Assembly: GCF_023161965.1 (NCBI RefSeq)
Contig: NZ_JALNTY010000001.1
Span: 496,001-560,000, forward strand
Direction: 5' to 3'
Length of the DNA: 64,000 bases
From: Anaerosoma tenue
GTDB lineage: Bacteria > Actinomycetota > Coriobacteriia > Anaerosomatales > Anaerosomataceae
In this document: one piece after another, positions 19,787 through 29,168 of the stretch
Layout: each line of letters begins with the position of its first letter
Position numbering within the stretch: the first letter of the stretch is position 1
Program-made: the position numbers and the translations under genes
The notes under the pieces: model-generated
The model's input: only the letters and a program-made list of their open reading frames with translations
Database searches by the model: none
Told to the model about the DNA's origin: nothing

Positions 19787-20137
19787 TCACTGCTCGTCCG
19801 GGAAGACGACCCCGTCGACGTACACGTCGACGGAAGCGACCGCCTGGCCGGTGTGCGTGAGCAGGGCGTCCGTGACCGCACGCTGGACCTCGGTCGCCAC
19901 CTCACGCAGCGGCCTGCCATACGATGCGCTGATCCGCACGCTCGCGGTGAGTTCGTTACCCTCTCCCACCTCGACGACCACACCGCGAGCCGCACCCTTG
20001 GGCACAAGTCCCGCGAGTCCGCCCGCAGCCGGCACGATCGCCGCCACGCCCTCCACGGACTGCGTAGCCACCTGGGCGATGGTCTCGAGGACGCCCGGGG
20101 CGACCCCGATGCCGTCCAGCGTGATCTCCTCAGACAT
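19787..20137 (-). CDS. Asp23/Gls24 family envelope stress response protein
   Basis: Small cytoplasmic protein of a Gram-positive family that associates with the membrane and is linked to alkaline and envelope stress. The protein is 116 residues, about the size of the conserved domain alone. Matching segments are ITLDGIGVAPGVLETIAQVA near the start and VSIRISASYGRPL-type strands with EVQRAVTDALLTHTG in the second half. GAGGAGGGG stands 5 bases before the ATG. The start overlaps the accC stop by 8 bases. Its usual place is between the carboxylase genes and nusB. Confidence 0.88.
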   Translation of the reverse strand: MSEEITLDGIGVAPGVLETIAQVATQSVEGVAAIVPAAGGLAGLVPKGAARGVVVEVGEGNELTASVRISASYGRPLREVATEVQRAVTDALLTHTGQAVASVDVYVDGVVFPDEQ

Positions 20138-21539
20138 CGTGCCCCTCCTCGGGTCGGGAGCCGTCGATCACGAACGCGTTCAGAGCAGCCTGGTCGACAT
20201 GCTGCTCAACGTAGTCAGTATAGACCTCGGCCTTCACGAAGTGCGGTTCCTCCACCACGAACTGGTGGAACGGGATGGTGGTGGGGATGCCGACGACGAT
20301 GAACTCGTCGAGCGCCCTGCGCGCACGGGCGACCGCCTCATCCCGGGTCTCGCCCCATACGATCAGCTTGGCGAGCAGGGAATCGTAGTACGGGGGCACC
20401 ATGTACCCGCCGTACACGTGGCTGTCCACGCGGACACCGAACCCTCCCGGCGGGTTGAAGCACTCGACCATCCCGGGGTGCGGCCTGAAGTTGTGTATCG
20501 GATCCTCGGCGTTGATGCGGAACTCGATAGCGTGGCCGCGAAGCGTGACCGAATCCTGCGAGGCATGTGTCATGCGGTCGCCGGCTGCGATCCGGATCTG
20601 CTCCTTGATGATATCCACGCCGGTGATCTGCTCGGTCACGGGATGCTCCACCTGTACGCGCGTATTCATCTCCATGAAGAAGAAGCTGCCATCCGTGTCG
20701 AGCAGGAACTCCACGGTGCCGGCGTTCACGTAGTCGACCGCACGAACCGCCTTCAGGGCCGCTTCGCCCATCGCCGCCCGCAACTCCTCGCTGAGCGCGG
20801 GTGAGGGCGCCTCCTCGATCAGCTTCTGGTGACGCCGCTGCACCGAGCAGTCACGCTCGTAGAGGTAGATCGCATTGCCGTGCGTATCGGCGAGCACCTG
20901 GATCTCGATGTGCCGCGGCCGCGACAGGTACTTCTCGAGATACACCTCGTCGTTGCCGAACGCGGCGGCGGCCTCCGTCTTGGCCGCGGTGAAGTTGTGG
21001 ACGAGCTCCGACTCGTCGGCGGCCACACGCATGCCCTTGCCACCGCCGCCCGCGGACGCCTTGATGAGCACGGGAAAGCCGACCTCGCGAGCGAAAGCGA
21101 GCGCCTCTTCGGCCGTTTCGACGATGCCGTCGCTGCCAGGGACGCACGGCACTCCGGCAGCCATCATCGTGCTGCGTGCCACCGCCTTGTCGCCCATCCG
21201 CTCGATCGCATCCGCCGAAGGACCCACGAACACGAGGCCTGAGTCGGCACATGCGCGGGCGAAGGCCGCGTTCTCCGCGAGGAACCCGTACCCCGGGTGC
21301 ACGGCGTCGGCGCCGCTCGTGAGCGCCGCGGAGATGATGTTGGGCATGTTGAGGTAGCTCGCCGACGATGGCGCCGGACCCACGCACACGGCCTGGTCGG
21401 CCATCCGTGCGTGGAGAGAGTCCCTGTCAGCCTCCGAGAAGACGGCCACCGACCTGATACCCAACTCCTTGCACGCGCGCACGACGCGGAGTGCGACCTC
21501 CCCGCGGTTGGCGACGAGCAGTGTCCGTATCGCAGCCAC
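20130..21539 (-). CDS. accC: biotin carboxylase subunit (AccC/PycA)
   Basis: ATP-grasp enzyme that carboxylates biotin on a carrier domain. The protein is 469 residues. The N-terminus LVANRGEVALRVVRACKELG is diagnostic. The ATP-binding glycine loop KASAGGGGKGM is near 160-170, and catalytic residues lie in MNTRVQVEHPVTE and FRINAED. The C-terminal 25 residues extend beyond E. coli AccC. The GTG start overlaps the stop of the upstream carboxyltransferase-BCCP gene (TAGTG). This pairing suggests a two-subunit pyruvate carboxylase, although the subunit could also serve an acetyl- or propionyl-CoA carboxylase. Confidence 0.93.
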   Translation of the reverse strand: MAAIRTLLVANRGEVALRVVRACKELGIRSVAVFSEADRDSLHARMADQAVCVGPAPSSASYLNMPNIISAALTSGADAVHPGYGFLAENAAFARACADSGLVFVGPSADAIERMGDKAVARSTMMAAGVPCVPGSDGIVETAEEALAFAREVGFPVLIKASAGGGGKGMRVAADESELVHNFTAAKTEAAAAFGNDEVYLEKYLSRPRHIEIQVLADTHGNAIYLYERDCSVQRRHQKLIEEAPSPALSEELRAAMGEAALKAVRAVDYVNAGTVEFLLDTDGSFFFMEMNTRVQVEHPVTEQITGVDIIKEQIRIAAGDRMTHASQDSVTLRGHAIEFRINAEDPIHNFRPHPGMVECFNPPGGFGVRVDSHVYGGYMVPPYYDSLLAKLIVWGETRDEAVARARRALDEFIVVGIPTTIPFHQFVVEEPHFVKAEVYTDYVEQHVDQAALNAFVIDGSRPEEGHDV

Positions 21540-23398
21540 TAGGCGACCGGCTCGTAGTAGAAGAGGACCGCACCGTACTCGACAGGCTGCGCGTTGACGG
21601 CGGCCACCTCACGGATGACGCCGGCCTCCTCGGCAGCGATCTCGTTCATGAGCTTCATCGCCTCAAGGATGCACAACGACTGGCCCTCGGCCACGGTATC
21701 GCCCACCATCACGTACGGGTCGGCGCCCGGCGACGGAGACGCGTAGAACGTGCCGACCATAGGCGCGGTCACCGCACGCCACGTTGCGGGTCGCCCGGCG
21801 GTGGATGTGGTATCGACCACCTGGGGCGACTCCGGAGCGGCAGGCGCCGGCGGAGCGGGGACATGCTGGTGATGTGACGGTTCGACCGACGTGCCGCCCT
21901 TGCGGACGACCACGCGGGCATCGCCCTCCTCGACAACGATCTCGGTGACGTCCGAACTCTCGATGAGCTTCACGAGCTCTGCGATGTGATTCACGTTCAC
22001 TGCGTCGTCCTCTCTGGCATGATCGATCTCGCGCCCGGTCATGAACACAGCGCCTTCGGCCCCCTCGCGATGACGCTCGAGGAACGCTCGCGCCTCGTTG
22101 GGGAACAGCGCGTACATCAGTACGTCTTCTTCAGTGTGCGCAAGGTCGCCGACCTCGGCGGCCACCTGGTCATACGTGGTCGTCACCAGCGATGCCGGAC
22201 GGACATCGGCGGGCAGCGGTTCCGCATCGCGCAGGACGCTCGCGACGACATCAGGATCCATCGGACCGGGCGCCTTGCCGTACAGTCCGCGGATGTAGTC
22301 CTTCATCTCCTGCGGGACCACCGACCACCGCTTGGCGGTGAGCACGTTGATCACCGCCTGCGTACCCACGATCTGGGACATCGGCGTCACGAGCGGCGGA
22401 TACCCCACCTCGGCGCGGACCTTTGGGATCTCAGCGAGCACGTCGGACAGTCTCGAGCTGGCGTTCTGTAGCTCGAGCTGGCTGATGAGGTTGCTCATCA
22501 TGCCGCCCGGGACCTGATGGCTGAAGACCTCCATATGCAGCAGCGAGGTGACGCCTCGCTTCAACTGCTTGGCCTGTCTGATGTCCTCCCAGTACTGTGC
22601 GATCTCGAAGAGCAGGTCGAGATCGAGGCCGCTGTCGTAGGGGCTCTCCTTGAGCGCCGCCACGATCATCTCCACCGCCGGCTGACTGTTGCCGAAGGCG
22701 AGCGCCACCACCGCAGTGTCTATGATGTCCGCACCGGCCTCAGCGGCCTTGAGGTAGTTCATGGGCGCCATGCCGCCGATGTAGTGACAGTGCACGTGGA
22801 CCGGCAGTCCCACTTCGTCCTTGAGCGCCCGCACCATCTTCTCGGTGCGGAAGGGCGTGAGCATGCCCGCCATGTCCTTGATGCAGATCGTGTCGGCGCC
22901 GAGATCCTTGAGCTGCTCGGCATAGCGGATGTAGCTGTCCAGCGTGTGCACCGGGCTGACGGTGTACGAGATCGCGCCCTCGAAGTGCGCGCCCGATTCC
23001 TTGATGGCGAGAGCTGCAGGCGTGATGTTGCGGATGTCGTTGAGCGCGTCGAAGACCCTGAACACGTCGATACCGTTGCGGTGCGACGCCTTCACGAAGC
23101 GATCCACGATCTCGTCGCTGTAGTGACGGTAGCCGACCAGATTCTGGCCGCGCAGCAGCATCTGGAGCGGCGTGTTGGGACAGTGCTGCTTGATGACGCG
23201 AAGCCGGTCCCAGGGGTTCTCGTCGAGGAACCGCAGCGCGGCATCGAACGTCGCGCCGCCCCACACCTCGAGCGACCAGTAACCCACCGCATCCATCTTG
23301 GGCAGGATGGGCAGCATGTCGCCGAGCTCCATGCGGGTGGCCCACAACGACTGGTGGGCGTCGCGGAGCGTCGTGTCGGTGATCTTGACCGGTCGCAT
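21539..23398 (-). CDS. pyruvate/oxaloacetate carboxyltransferase fused to an AccB-like biotin carrier
   Basis: Carboxyltransferase half of a biotin-dependent carboxylase, 619 residues. Residues 1-270 are an HMGL-like barrel (ITDTTLRDAHQSLWATRM, the catalytic IKDMAGMLTP, metal-binding HVHCHYIGGMA). Residues about 300-450 are the PYC/OADA domain. From about 467 the sequence matches an entire AccB protein: helix IAELVKLIESSDVTEIVVEEG, a Pro/Ala linker, then a biotinyl domain with the acceptor lysine (about 582) in EAMKLMNEI. PycB/OadA normally ends in a different, PCB-type biotinyl domain. With accC adjacent and no sodium-pump subunits, pyruvate carboxylase is favoured over oxaloacetate decarboxylase. 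Confidence 0.9.
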   Translation of the reverse strand: MRPVKITDTTLRDAHQSLWATRMELGDMLPILPKMDAVGYWSLEVWGGATFDAALRFLDENPWDRLRVIKQHCPNTPLQMLLRGQNLVGYRHYSDEIVDRFVKASHRNGIDVFRVFDALNDIRNITPAALAIKESGAHFEGAISYTVSPVHTLDSYIRYAEQLKDLGADTICIKDMAGMLTPFRTEKMVRALKDEVGLPVHVHCHYIGGMAPMNYLKAAEAGADIIDTAVVALAFGNSQPAVEMIVAALKESPYDSGLDLDLLFEIAQYWEDIRQAKQLKRGVTSLLHMEVFSHQVPGGMMSNLISQLELQNASSRLSDVLAEIPKVRAEVGYPPLVTPMSQIVGTQAVINVLTAKRWSVVPQEMKDYIRGLYGKAPGPMDPDVVASVLRDAEPLPADVRPASLVTTTYDQVAAEVGDLAHTEEDVLMYALFPNEARAFLERHREGAEGAVFMTGREIDHAREDDAVNVNHIAELVKLIESSDVTEIVVEEGDARVVVRKGGTSVEPSHHQHVPAPPAPAAPESPQVVDTTSTAGRPATWRAVTAPMVGTFYASPSPGADPYVMVGDTVAEGQSLCILEAMKLMNEIAAEEAGVIREVAAVNAQPVEYGAVLFYYEPVA

Positions 23399-23481
23399 CG
23401 CACCGTCCTCTCAGCGGGTAGGCGTGGACCACCGCAGGAGCACTTCTGCCTGCGGGGCCGGTCGGAACAGTATAGCGGAGG

Positions 23482-24042
23482 CTACACGCGCGTGATATAG
23501 GACCCGTCGCGCGTATCGATCTTGAGCGTATCGCCCTGTTCCACGAACATCGGGACCTGGACGACGGCGCCGGTCTCGAGGGTGGCGGACTTGGTGCCGC
23601 CCTGGACCGTGTCACCCTTGAATCCCGGGTCGGTCTCGGTGACCTCGAGCTCCACGAACATCGGCGGCTCCACACCGATCATCTCGCCGCCGGCGTAGAC
23701 CACCTGCACCTCGTCGTTCTCCTTGAGCCACTTGGCCGCGTCGCCAACGAAGTCGGCCGCGATCTCGAACTGCTCATAGGACTCGGTGTCCATGAAGTGA
23801 TACGCAGAGCCGTCCGAGTAGAGGTACTGGAGACGCTTCTGCTCCACCCGTACGTCGTCCACCTTCTCGCCTGCACGGAACGTCACGTCGTTCACGCGGC
23901 CGGTCTTGAGCTCCTTGAGCTTGGTGCGCACGAATGCGCCGCCCTTGCCCGGCTTGACGTGCTGGAAGTCGACGATGATGTACATCTTGTCGCTGTACAT
24001 GATGCACATGCCGGTCTTGAACTGGTTGGTGGCGACAGCCAT
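23482..24042 (-). CDS. efp: elongation factor P
   Basis: Relieves ribosome stalling at polyproline stretches. The protein is 186 residues with three beta domains. The tip loop of domain I reads VKPGKGGAF, with Lys33 the residue that would be modified or work unmodified. The C-terminal signature (MFVEQGDTLKIDTRDGSYITR) is intact. It starts 12 bases after the pepP stop. Several window proteins, notably the pilus regulators at 40197-44497, have long Pro-rich tracts that would need this factor. Confidence 0.98.
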   Translation of the reverse strand: MAVATNQFKTGMCIMYSDKMYIIVDFQHVKPGKGGAFVRTKLKELKTGRVNDVTFRAGEKVDDVRVEQKRLQYLYSDGSAYHFMDTESYEQFEIAADFVGDAAKWLKENDEVQVVYAGGEMIGVEPPMFVELEVTETDPGFKGDTVQGGTKSATLETGAVVQVPMFVEQGDTLKIDTRDGSYITRV

Positions 24043-24054
24043 ATGTGGACCTTC

Positions 24055-25143
24055 CTAGATCTCGATGAGTTCCTTCGGGGCGTTGGTCAGGCGACGGTGA
24101 CCCCCGTCGTCAACGACCATCAGGTCTTCGATTCTAACACCTGCCACACCTTCGACGTAGACGCCTGGCTCGATGGTGACGACCGCGCCGTCGCGCAGCG
24201 ATTGAGTGCTGCGGGGGCCGATCGTCGGCAGTTCGTGGATATCCAGACCCACTCCATGCCCGATGCCGTGCGTGAAGTAGTCCCCGAAGCCGCGCTGCGC
24301 GAGCACGTCACGGCCCGCCTTGTCCACATCGACACAGGGCATCCCCGCGCGTACGGCTGCGATGCCGGCCTCGTTGGCGGCGAGCACCGCGTCGTAGATC
24401 CGGCGCTGCTCGTCCGTTGGCTTGCCCACGCACACGGTCCGGGTCATGTCGGAGCAGTAGCCCCCCACACGTGCGCCGAAGTCGAGCACGATCATGTCAC
24501 CCGGCTGCACCTCCCGCGGGCCCGGGATCGCGTGCGGGTGCGCTCCGTTGGGGCCCGACGCGACGATCGGCGAGAACGGCATGCCCTCGGAACCGTTGCG
24601 ACGCATGGTGAACTCCAACTCGAGCGCGATCTCGGATTCCGTCCTCCCCGGCACGATGTATCCGAGCATGTGGTGGAACGCCTCGTCCGCGATCGCGGCC
24701 GCAGCCGCGATCCGGCCGACCTCTTCGTCCTCTTTGATCTGACGGAAGTCCTCGATCAGGTGGTCGATGACCCGGACGGCGCCCCTGAACTGCTCGGAGA
24801 TGAACTTGAACCGGCCATAAGGCACGCTCGACTCGACGGCGAGCGAGTCGACGTCCATGGCGTGGAGCTCATCGCAGACCTCCACGTACAGGTTCTCGCG
24901 TTGGATGCCGACCTCCCATGGCCCGCCTTCGGCCGCCGCTGCCGCGGCGTCGGCATATCGCATGTCGGTGTAGAACCGGGTCACATCGGCGGTCACCAGA
25001 CATGCGCCATTGATCCCATCGTCTATGACGCCGTCGAAGCCCGTCAGGTACCGAAGGTTGGCCGGAGCGCTCACGAGCACGGCCGTCGCCCGCTCATCCT
25101 CCATGCGTCGGCGGAGCTTGCGGATGCGTCCTTCTATGTCCAT
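24055..25143 (-). CDS. pepP: M24-family Xaa-Pro aminopeptidase
   Basis: Cytosolic metallopeptidase releasing the residue before proline. The protein is 362 residues. An N-terminal creatinase-like domain (to about 130) is followed by the pita-bread domain with all five metal ligands: Asp in [11 protein letters not shown] and CSDMTRTV, His in [12 protein letters not shown], Glu in [11 protein letters not shown] and Glu in RIEDLMVV. The ATG at 25143 overlaps the aroQ 3' end by 10 bases. The aroQ-pepP-efp order is conserved in actinobacteria and firmicutes. PepQ (prolidase) is an alternative name. Confidence 0.93.
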   Translation of the reverse strand: MDIEGRIRKLRRRMEDERATAVLVSAPANLRYLTGFDGVIDDGINGACLVTADVTRFYTDMRYADAAAAAAEGGPWEVGIQRENLYVEVCDELHAMDVDSLAVESSVPYGRFKFISEQFRGAVRVIDHLIEDFRQIKEDEEVGRIAAAAAIADEAFHHMLGYIVPGRTESEIALELEFTMRRNGSEGMPFSPIVASGPNGAHPHAIPGPREVQPGDMIVLDFGARVGGYCSDMTRTVCVGKPTDEQRRIYDAVLAANEAGIAAVRAGMPCVDVDKAGRDVLAQRGFGDYFTHGIGHGVGLDIHELPTIGPRSTQSLRDGAVVTIEPGVYVEGVAGVRIEDLMVVDDGGHRRLTNAPKELIEI

Positions 25144-25586
25144 TCGTCCTCCTTGCGAAGATGCCTCACGAGACGCTCAAGGCCCGCGGTGTAAGAAGCG
25201 GGTCCCAGGCCGCTGATCTGATCGATACACACTGGTGCCGTGACGCTCACGGCGCGGAACTCCTCACGAGCCCCGATATCGCTGAGATGCACCTCGACCA
25301 CGGGGAGACCGGTTGCCGCGATCGCGTCACGCAGCGCGTAGGAGTAATGCGTGTACGCTCCCGGGTTGAACACCGCCCCGTCACACTCGCCCATCGCCTC
25401 ATGCAGCCGGTCGATCAGCGCCCCCTCGTGGTTCGACTGGAAGAACATCACGTCCACGCCGAGGTCACCCGCGGTATCGGCCACGAGCGCCTCGATATCA
25501 TCGAGCGTCTTGGTGCCGTACACCTCCGGCTCACGTCTTCCGAGGAGGTTCAGGTTCGGCCCGTTCATCACGAGTATCCGCAGCAT
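25134..25586 (-). CDS. aroQ: type II 3-dehydroquinate dehydratase
   Basis: Third step of the shikimate pathway, forming 3-dehydroshikimate. The protein is 150 residues, standard for the dodecameric type II enzyme. Landmarks are [21 protein letters not shown] with the catalytic Tyr, [34 protein letters not shown] and [15 protein letters not shown] with the catalytic His. Two adjacent ATGs (25589 and 25586) follow GGGAGG; the second shares one base with the preceding stop codon. Confidence 0.97.
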   Translation of the reverse strand: MLRILVMNGPNLNLLGRREPEVYGTKTLDDIEALVADTAGDLGVDVMFFQSNHEGALIDRLHEAMGECDGAVFNPGAYTHYSYALRDAIAATGLPVVEVHLSDIGAREEFRAVSVTAPVCIDQISGLGPASYTAGLERLVRHLRKEDEWT

Positions 25587-27226
25587 CATGCCTCCCGGTC
25601 GATCACGGAACGCCATTCCTGCAGCGCACCCAGCACAGTGGCATCGTCGAGCGCCACCACCCGCCAGCTTCCCGGGCGTTCGACCAGAACGAAGCGCACA
25701 GCGCCGGAACGCGCCTTCTTGTCGGACTTCATGGCCGAGAGCACGGCATCGGGAGTGAAGCGCTCGACGGCGTCGCCGACCTGCTCCAGGAACGCCTCAC
25801 GAGAGCCGCCGATCCGCGCAACGAGCCCGTCCACCCTCTCCGCCAGTGAACGCGGCGCATCCGCCACATCCACCGCCAGCGTCATGGCGAAGCGCATGCC
25901 CTCGGCCACCGCAAGCCCGTGCGGCAACCTGTCGTATCCGGCAAGCATCTCGAGGGCATGGCCCAGCGTATGGCCGAGGTTCAGGCACTCGCGCGTGTCC
26001 GACTCACGAAGGTCGGCGCTCACCACGGCCGCCTTGAACGAGGCCGCGTCATGCACCGTCTGCCTGATCGTGGCTGCGTCACGCGCCATGATGCGCTCCG
26101 TACGCGACTCGAACAACTCGAACGCGGCGTCGCCGGCGAGCACCGCCGCCTTGGCTGCTTCCACCAGGCCGTTCGTCCACTCGGACGCCGGAAGCGTGTC
26201 GAGCAGCGCTGTGTCGGCGAGCACGAGCCGTGGCGGCCAGAACGCCCCCGCGAGGTTCTTACCTGCGCGTAGATCCACGGCGGTCTTGCCGCCGATCGCG
26301 CTATCGACCTGCGCGAGCAGCGTCGTGGGAACCTGCACGACCTGCACCCCGCGCATGTAGGTCGCCGCGCAGAAGCCGGCGATATCGCCCACGACACCGC
26401 CCCCGAGAGCGACCACGCATCCGCCGCGGTCGAGACCGGCTGCCGCGAACTCCTCCAGCAACACACCCGCCGTCTCCCAGGACTTCGACCGCTCGCCGGG
26501 TGCGATCACGTGCACCGACAGCGTGGCGCCTGAGCGTTCGATCGAGGCCGTCACACGATCGCCGACGAGATCGCGGACGTGCTCGTCAGTCACGAGAGCG
26601 ATCCGCCGGGCGCCGGTGACGTCCCGGATCCTCGCGCCGATCTCATCGATCAGTCCGGGTCCCACCACGATGCTGTACGCATCCGGCGACCCGGCCTCCC
26701 CTACCGGGATGCTCGCCGAGGTGAGCGAGCCGACGACCGCGGCGACGTCGTCGGCCACATCCTCGGCCGGCCGTCCCACTGTGTCGATCACGTGGTCGGC
26801 CGTGCTCGTGTAGAGACCGAGTCGTGCATCCAGGATCGCGCGGGCCGCTGAGACACCCGCCCCCGCGAGCAGCGGACGACCGGCGGCGTCCCCCACGCGG
26901 GCGATCGCCTCCTCGGGCGTCACCGACAGGTACACGACGGTGCCAAGGCCGCGCAGAAGCGCCCGATTGTCTTCGCGCAGGATCACACCGCCGCCCGTTG
27001 CCACCACGGCGGCCGGCTCCCGCTCCAGGGAGCGGAGCGCGTCGTGTTCGGCGCGCCGGAACCCGGATTCGCCGTGCGTGCGGAAGATCTCGCTCACCAG
27101 CGCCCCTTCGCGCTCCTCGATCATCGCGTCCAGGTCCAGGAACCGGCGCTTCAGGCGCGCAGCGACGAGCCGACCCACCGTGCTCTTGCCGGCACCCATG
27201 AACCCTGTGAGGAAGACGTGGCTCAC
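25586..27226 (-). CDS. aroKB: fused shikimate kinase / 3-dehydroquinate synthase
   Basis: Bifunctional shikimate enzyme of 546 residues. Residues 1-170 are shikimate kinase, with P-loop GFMGAGKST (8-16), the shikimate-binding Asp in [10 protein letters not shown] and TGGGVILRE. From about 190 to the end it is 3-dehydroquinate synthase, with the NAD-binding [20 protein letters not shown] and metal-binding His residues in [14 protein letters not shown] and [11 protein letters not shown]. The GTG at 27226 overlaps the aroC stop by 4 bases. Residues joining the two halves are few, so this is a true in-frame fusion without an intervening stop. The fusion occurs in some other actinobacteria. Confidence 0.96.
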   Translation of the reverse strand: MSHVFLTGFMGAGKSTVGRLVAARLKRRFLDLDAMIEEREGALVSEIFRTHGESGFRRAEHDALRSLEREPAAVVATGGGVILREDNRALLRGLGTVVYLSVTPEEAIARVGDAAGRPLLAGAGVSAARAILDARLGLYTSTADHVIDTVGRPAEDVADDVAAVVGSLTSASIPVGEAGSPDAYSIVVGPGLIDEIGARIRDVTGARRIALVTDEHVRDLVGDRVTASIERSGATLSVHVIAPGERSKSWETAGVLLEEFAAAGLDRGGCVVALGGGVVGDIAGFCAATYMRGVQVVQVPTTLLAQVDSAIGGKTAVDLRAGKNLAGAFWPPRLVLADTALLDTLPASEWTNGLVEAAKAAVLAGDAAFELFESRTERIMARDAATIRQTVHDAASFKAAVVSADLRESDTRECLNLGHTLGHALEMLAGYDRLPHGLAVAEGMRFAMTLAVDVADAPRSLAERVDGLVARIGGSREAFLEQVGDAVERFTPDAVLSAMKSDKKARSGAVRFVLVERPGSWRVVALDDATVLGALQEWRSVIDREA

Positions 27227-28371
27227 CAGGCGATCCTCTCCCGGTACGCCGCAAGCGCCGTCCGCATGTCGTGGAGGCAGGCCCCGCCAAGAAGGCCCTG
27301 GTATGCGTCGGCGAGCACGAGCGCCACCTCGGCCTCGGCCACTACGGCGGCTGCCGGTACCGCGCACACGTCGGAGCGTTCGCGGGCCGCATCAGCGACC
27401 TCGCCGGTACTGATGTCCACGGTCCTGAGCGGCCGCATCAGCGTAGGTATCGGCTTCATCGCCGCACGCAGCACGACCGGCTCGCCCGTGGTCATGCCGC
27501 CATCGATGCCGCCCGAACGATTCGTGGCGCGCCGCAGCCGGCCGCTCTCACCCAGCACGATCTCGTCGTGGACGGCCGAGCCGGTGCGAGCCGCGGCGGC
27601 GAACCCGAGGCCGAACTCCACGCCTTTGATCGCGGGTATCGACATGACCGCCGAGGCGAGACGCGAATCGAGCCGCTGTCCCTGCTCGGCATAGCCGCCG
27701 ACACCGGGCACCAGCCCCTCCACGCACACGGCGAACACTCCGCCGAGGCTTTCGCCCTGCTGACGGGCATTATCGATGGCGGAGCGCATCTCGGCGGCGA
27801 CATCCGCGTCCGGACACGACACATCGCTCGTCGCCACCGCTGCCGGGTCCGCCTCCTCGGGACCGAGCGCCCCGGTAGCCGCCGGCCCGATCCGCTCGAC
27901 CCATGAGCGCACCGATACGCCGAGAGCCGCGAGCAGCGCACGTGCGACAGTCCCCGCCGCCACCCGCGCCGCGGTCTCCCGGGCGCTGGCCCGCTCGAGT
28001 ATGTCGCGTACGTCGGCGGCGCCGGTGCGTTGCACGCCCCCGAGATCGGCGTGACCGGGTCGCGGAGCCGTGACCGCTTCCACGCCGTCACCACTTCCCC
28101 ACGGGTCCATCACCTCGGACCAGTTCGCCGCATCACGGTTGACGATCCTCATGGCCACCGGGCTGCCGAGAGTGCGCCCGAAACGTACTCCTGCCACCAC
28201 AAGCGCACGGTCTGTCTCGATCGCCATACGACCGCCACGCCCGTATCCTTGCTGGCGGCGGGCCAGGTCGTGATCGATCGTCGCACGGTCGAGCTCGATA
28301 CCGGCCGGCACGTCGGAGACGATCACCACGAGCTCCGGGCCGTGTGATTCCCCTGCCGTTGTGTACCGCAC
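27223..28371 (-). CDS. aroC: chorismate synthase
   Basis: FMN-dependent enzyme completing chorismate synthesis. The protein is 382 residues. It opens with the diagnostic MRYTTAGESHGPELV. RRQQGYGRGGRM is the conserved Arg-rich loop, APRPGHADLGG follows near residue 130, and the C-terminal NRSGGIDGGMTTGEPVVLR is intact. It heads the aroC-aroKB-aroQ-pepP-efp group and is the first gene after the pilus locus. A strong hairpin at 28463-28488 separates it from the pilP-like gene. Confidence 0.98.
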   Translation of the reverse strand: MRYTTAGESHGPELVVIVSDVPAGIELDRATIDHDLARRQQGYGRGGRMAIETDRALVVAGVRFGRTLGSPVAMRIVNRDAANWSEVMDPWGSGDGVEAVTAPRPGHADLGGVQRTGAADVRDILERASARETAARVAAGTVARALLAALGVSVRSWVERIGPAATGALGPEEADPAAVATSDVSCPDADVAAEMRSAIDNARQQGESLGGVFAVCVEGLVPGVGGYAEQGQRLDSRLASAVMSIPAIKGVEFGLGFAAAARTGSAVHDEIVLGESGRLRRATNRSGGIDGGMTTGEPVVLRAAMKPIPTLMRPLRTVDISTGEVADAARERSDVCAVPAAAVVAEAEVALVLADAYQGLLGGACLHDMRTALAAYRERIAW

Positions 28372-28462
28372 CGCATCGCCCCTCTCGTATCGGTACCTGG
28401 ATTCTACCGCAGTGGCGGGCCGGCCCTACCGTACGCCTCGCGCTTCCTTCAGCAGAGACACA

Positions 28463-28488
28463 TCGGGCGCCGCATATGCGACGCCCGA
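28463..28488 (-). terminator. hairpin between the pilus operon and aroC
   Basis: Arms TCGGGCG (28463-28469) and CGCCCGA (28482-28488) flank an inner CGCAT/ATGCG pair, giving a nearly continuous 12-bp helix. It lies in the 140-base gap after the pilP-like stop. No T-run follows on the minus strand, so it could be a Rho-assisted or partial terminator, or an RNA processing site. The rest of the gap shows no gene. Confidence 0.5.
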
Positions 28489-28511
28489 CAAGGATCGTGT
28501 GCTGGGCCCTG

Positions 28512-29144
28512 CTACTTCGTTATCCCCTGACCCACCGCCAGGGTCACCTGGATGTCGCCGTAGAGCATGGTCACGCTGGTGGAGCTGACCCGCAGCACTT
28601 CCCACGGTGTGTCCGGGATACCCTCTCCGGGCCCGAGCGTGTACGTGGTTCCGTTGTACCGCAGCTCCGCCTTCATGATGCCGTCTTCGGTCACCACACC
28701 GTCGAGATACAGGACATCGAGCGTATCAGGAGTGACGGTGTCGGTGTCGCCCGGGTCAGTGGTAGTCGTCGAATCCGTCGATGTGCTTGTTGTGGGGAGC
28801 GGCTCGAGCAGCGGATCGAAGATGTCCCTGAACGTGAAGACCTCGCTGTTGCGGACCTCGGCAGCCGGTGCGGCCGCCTCGACCGTCATCGTCGAGTCTC
28901 CAGAATCGTCTTCAGCCTGGCCGGTCTCAGTGACCTCGACCACAGCGTCGTCGATCGCATCGGAGAAGAGCGAGCCGAGTATCACCGCCGCTACGACACC
29001 ACCGATGATCGCCAGCAACGCCAGGGCGCCGACGATACCCACAAGGCGCCCCCCGGGGGTCGAGAAGAAGCCCGGCTTCTTCTCCGGCACATCGGTCGTC
29101 TCCGGCGCCTGCGCTCCGGTCGCATCCATGCGGTCATCAGACAT
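28512..29144 (-). CDS. type IV pilus PilP-like membrane protein
   Basis: Last gene of the pilus operon, 210 residues. A cytoplasmic N-terminus of about 35 residues is followed by one membrane helix (about 36-60, IVGALALLAIIGGVVAAVILG). An acidic Thr/Ser-rich linker leads to a small C-terminal beta domain (DGVVTEDGIMKAELRYNGTTYTL in two pieces, then VTMLYGDIQVTLAVGQGI). That domain resembles the PilP/GspC homology region by strand pattern only. The ATG at 29144 has AGGAGG 8 bases upstream, better than the GTG at 29153. With PilM, PilN and PilO it would form the alignment complex; there is no outer-membrane secretin here. Confidence 0.6.
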   Translation of the reverse strand: MSDDRMDATGAQAPETTDVPEKKPGFFSTPGGRLVGIVGALALLAIIGGVVAAVILGSLFSDAIDDAVVEVTETGQAEDDSGDSTMTVEAAAPAAEVRNSEVFTFRDIFDPLLEPLPTTSTSTDSTTTTDPGDTDTVTPDTLDVLYLDGVVTEDGIMKAELRYNGTTYTLGPGEGIPDTPWEVLRVSSTSVTMLYGDIQVTLAVGQGITK

Positions 29145-29168
29145 AGCGGTCACCTCCTCGCTGCTCGA

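Noticed and set aside
21539-23398. Oxaloacetate decarboxylase alpha subunit
   Set aside because: No OadB or OadG membrane subunits nearby, and accC is coupled to it, which favours a two-gene pyruvate carboxylase.
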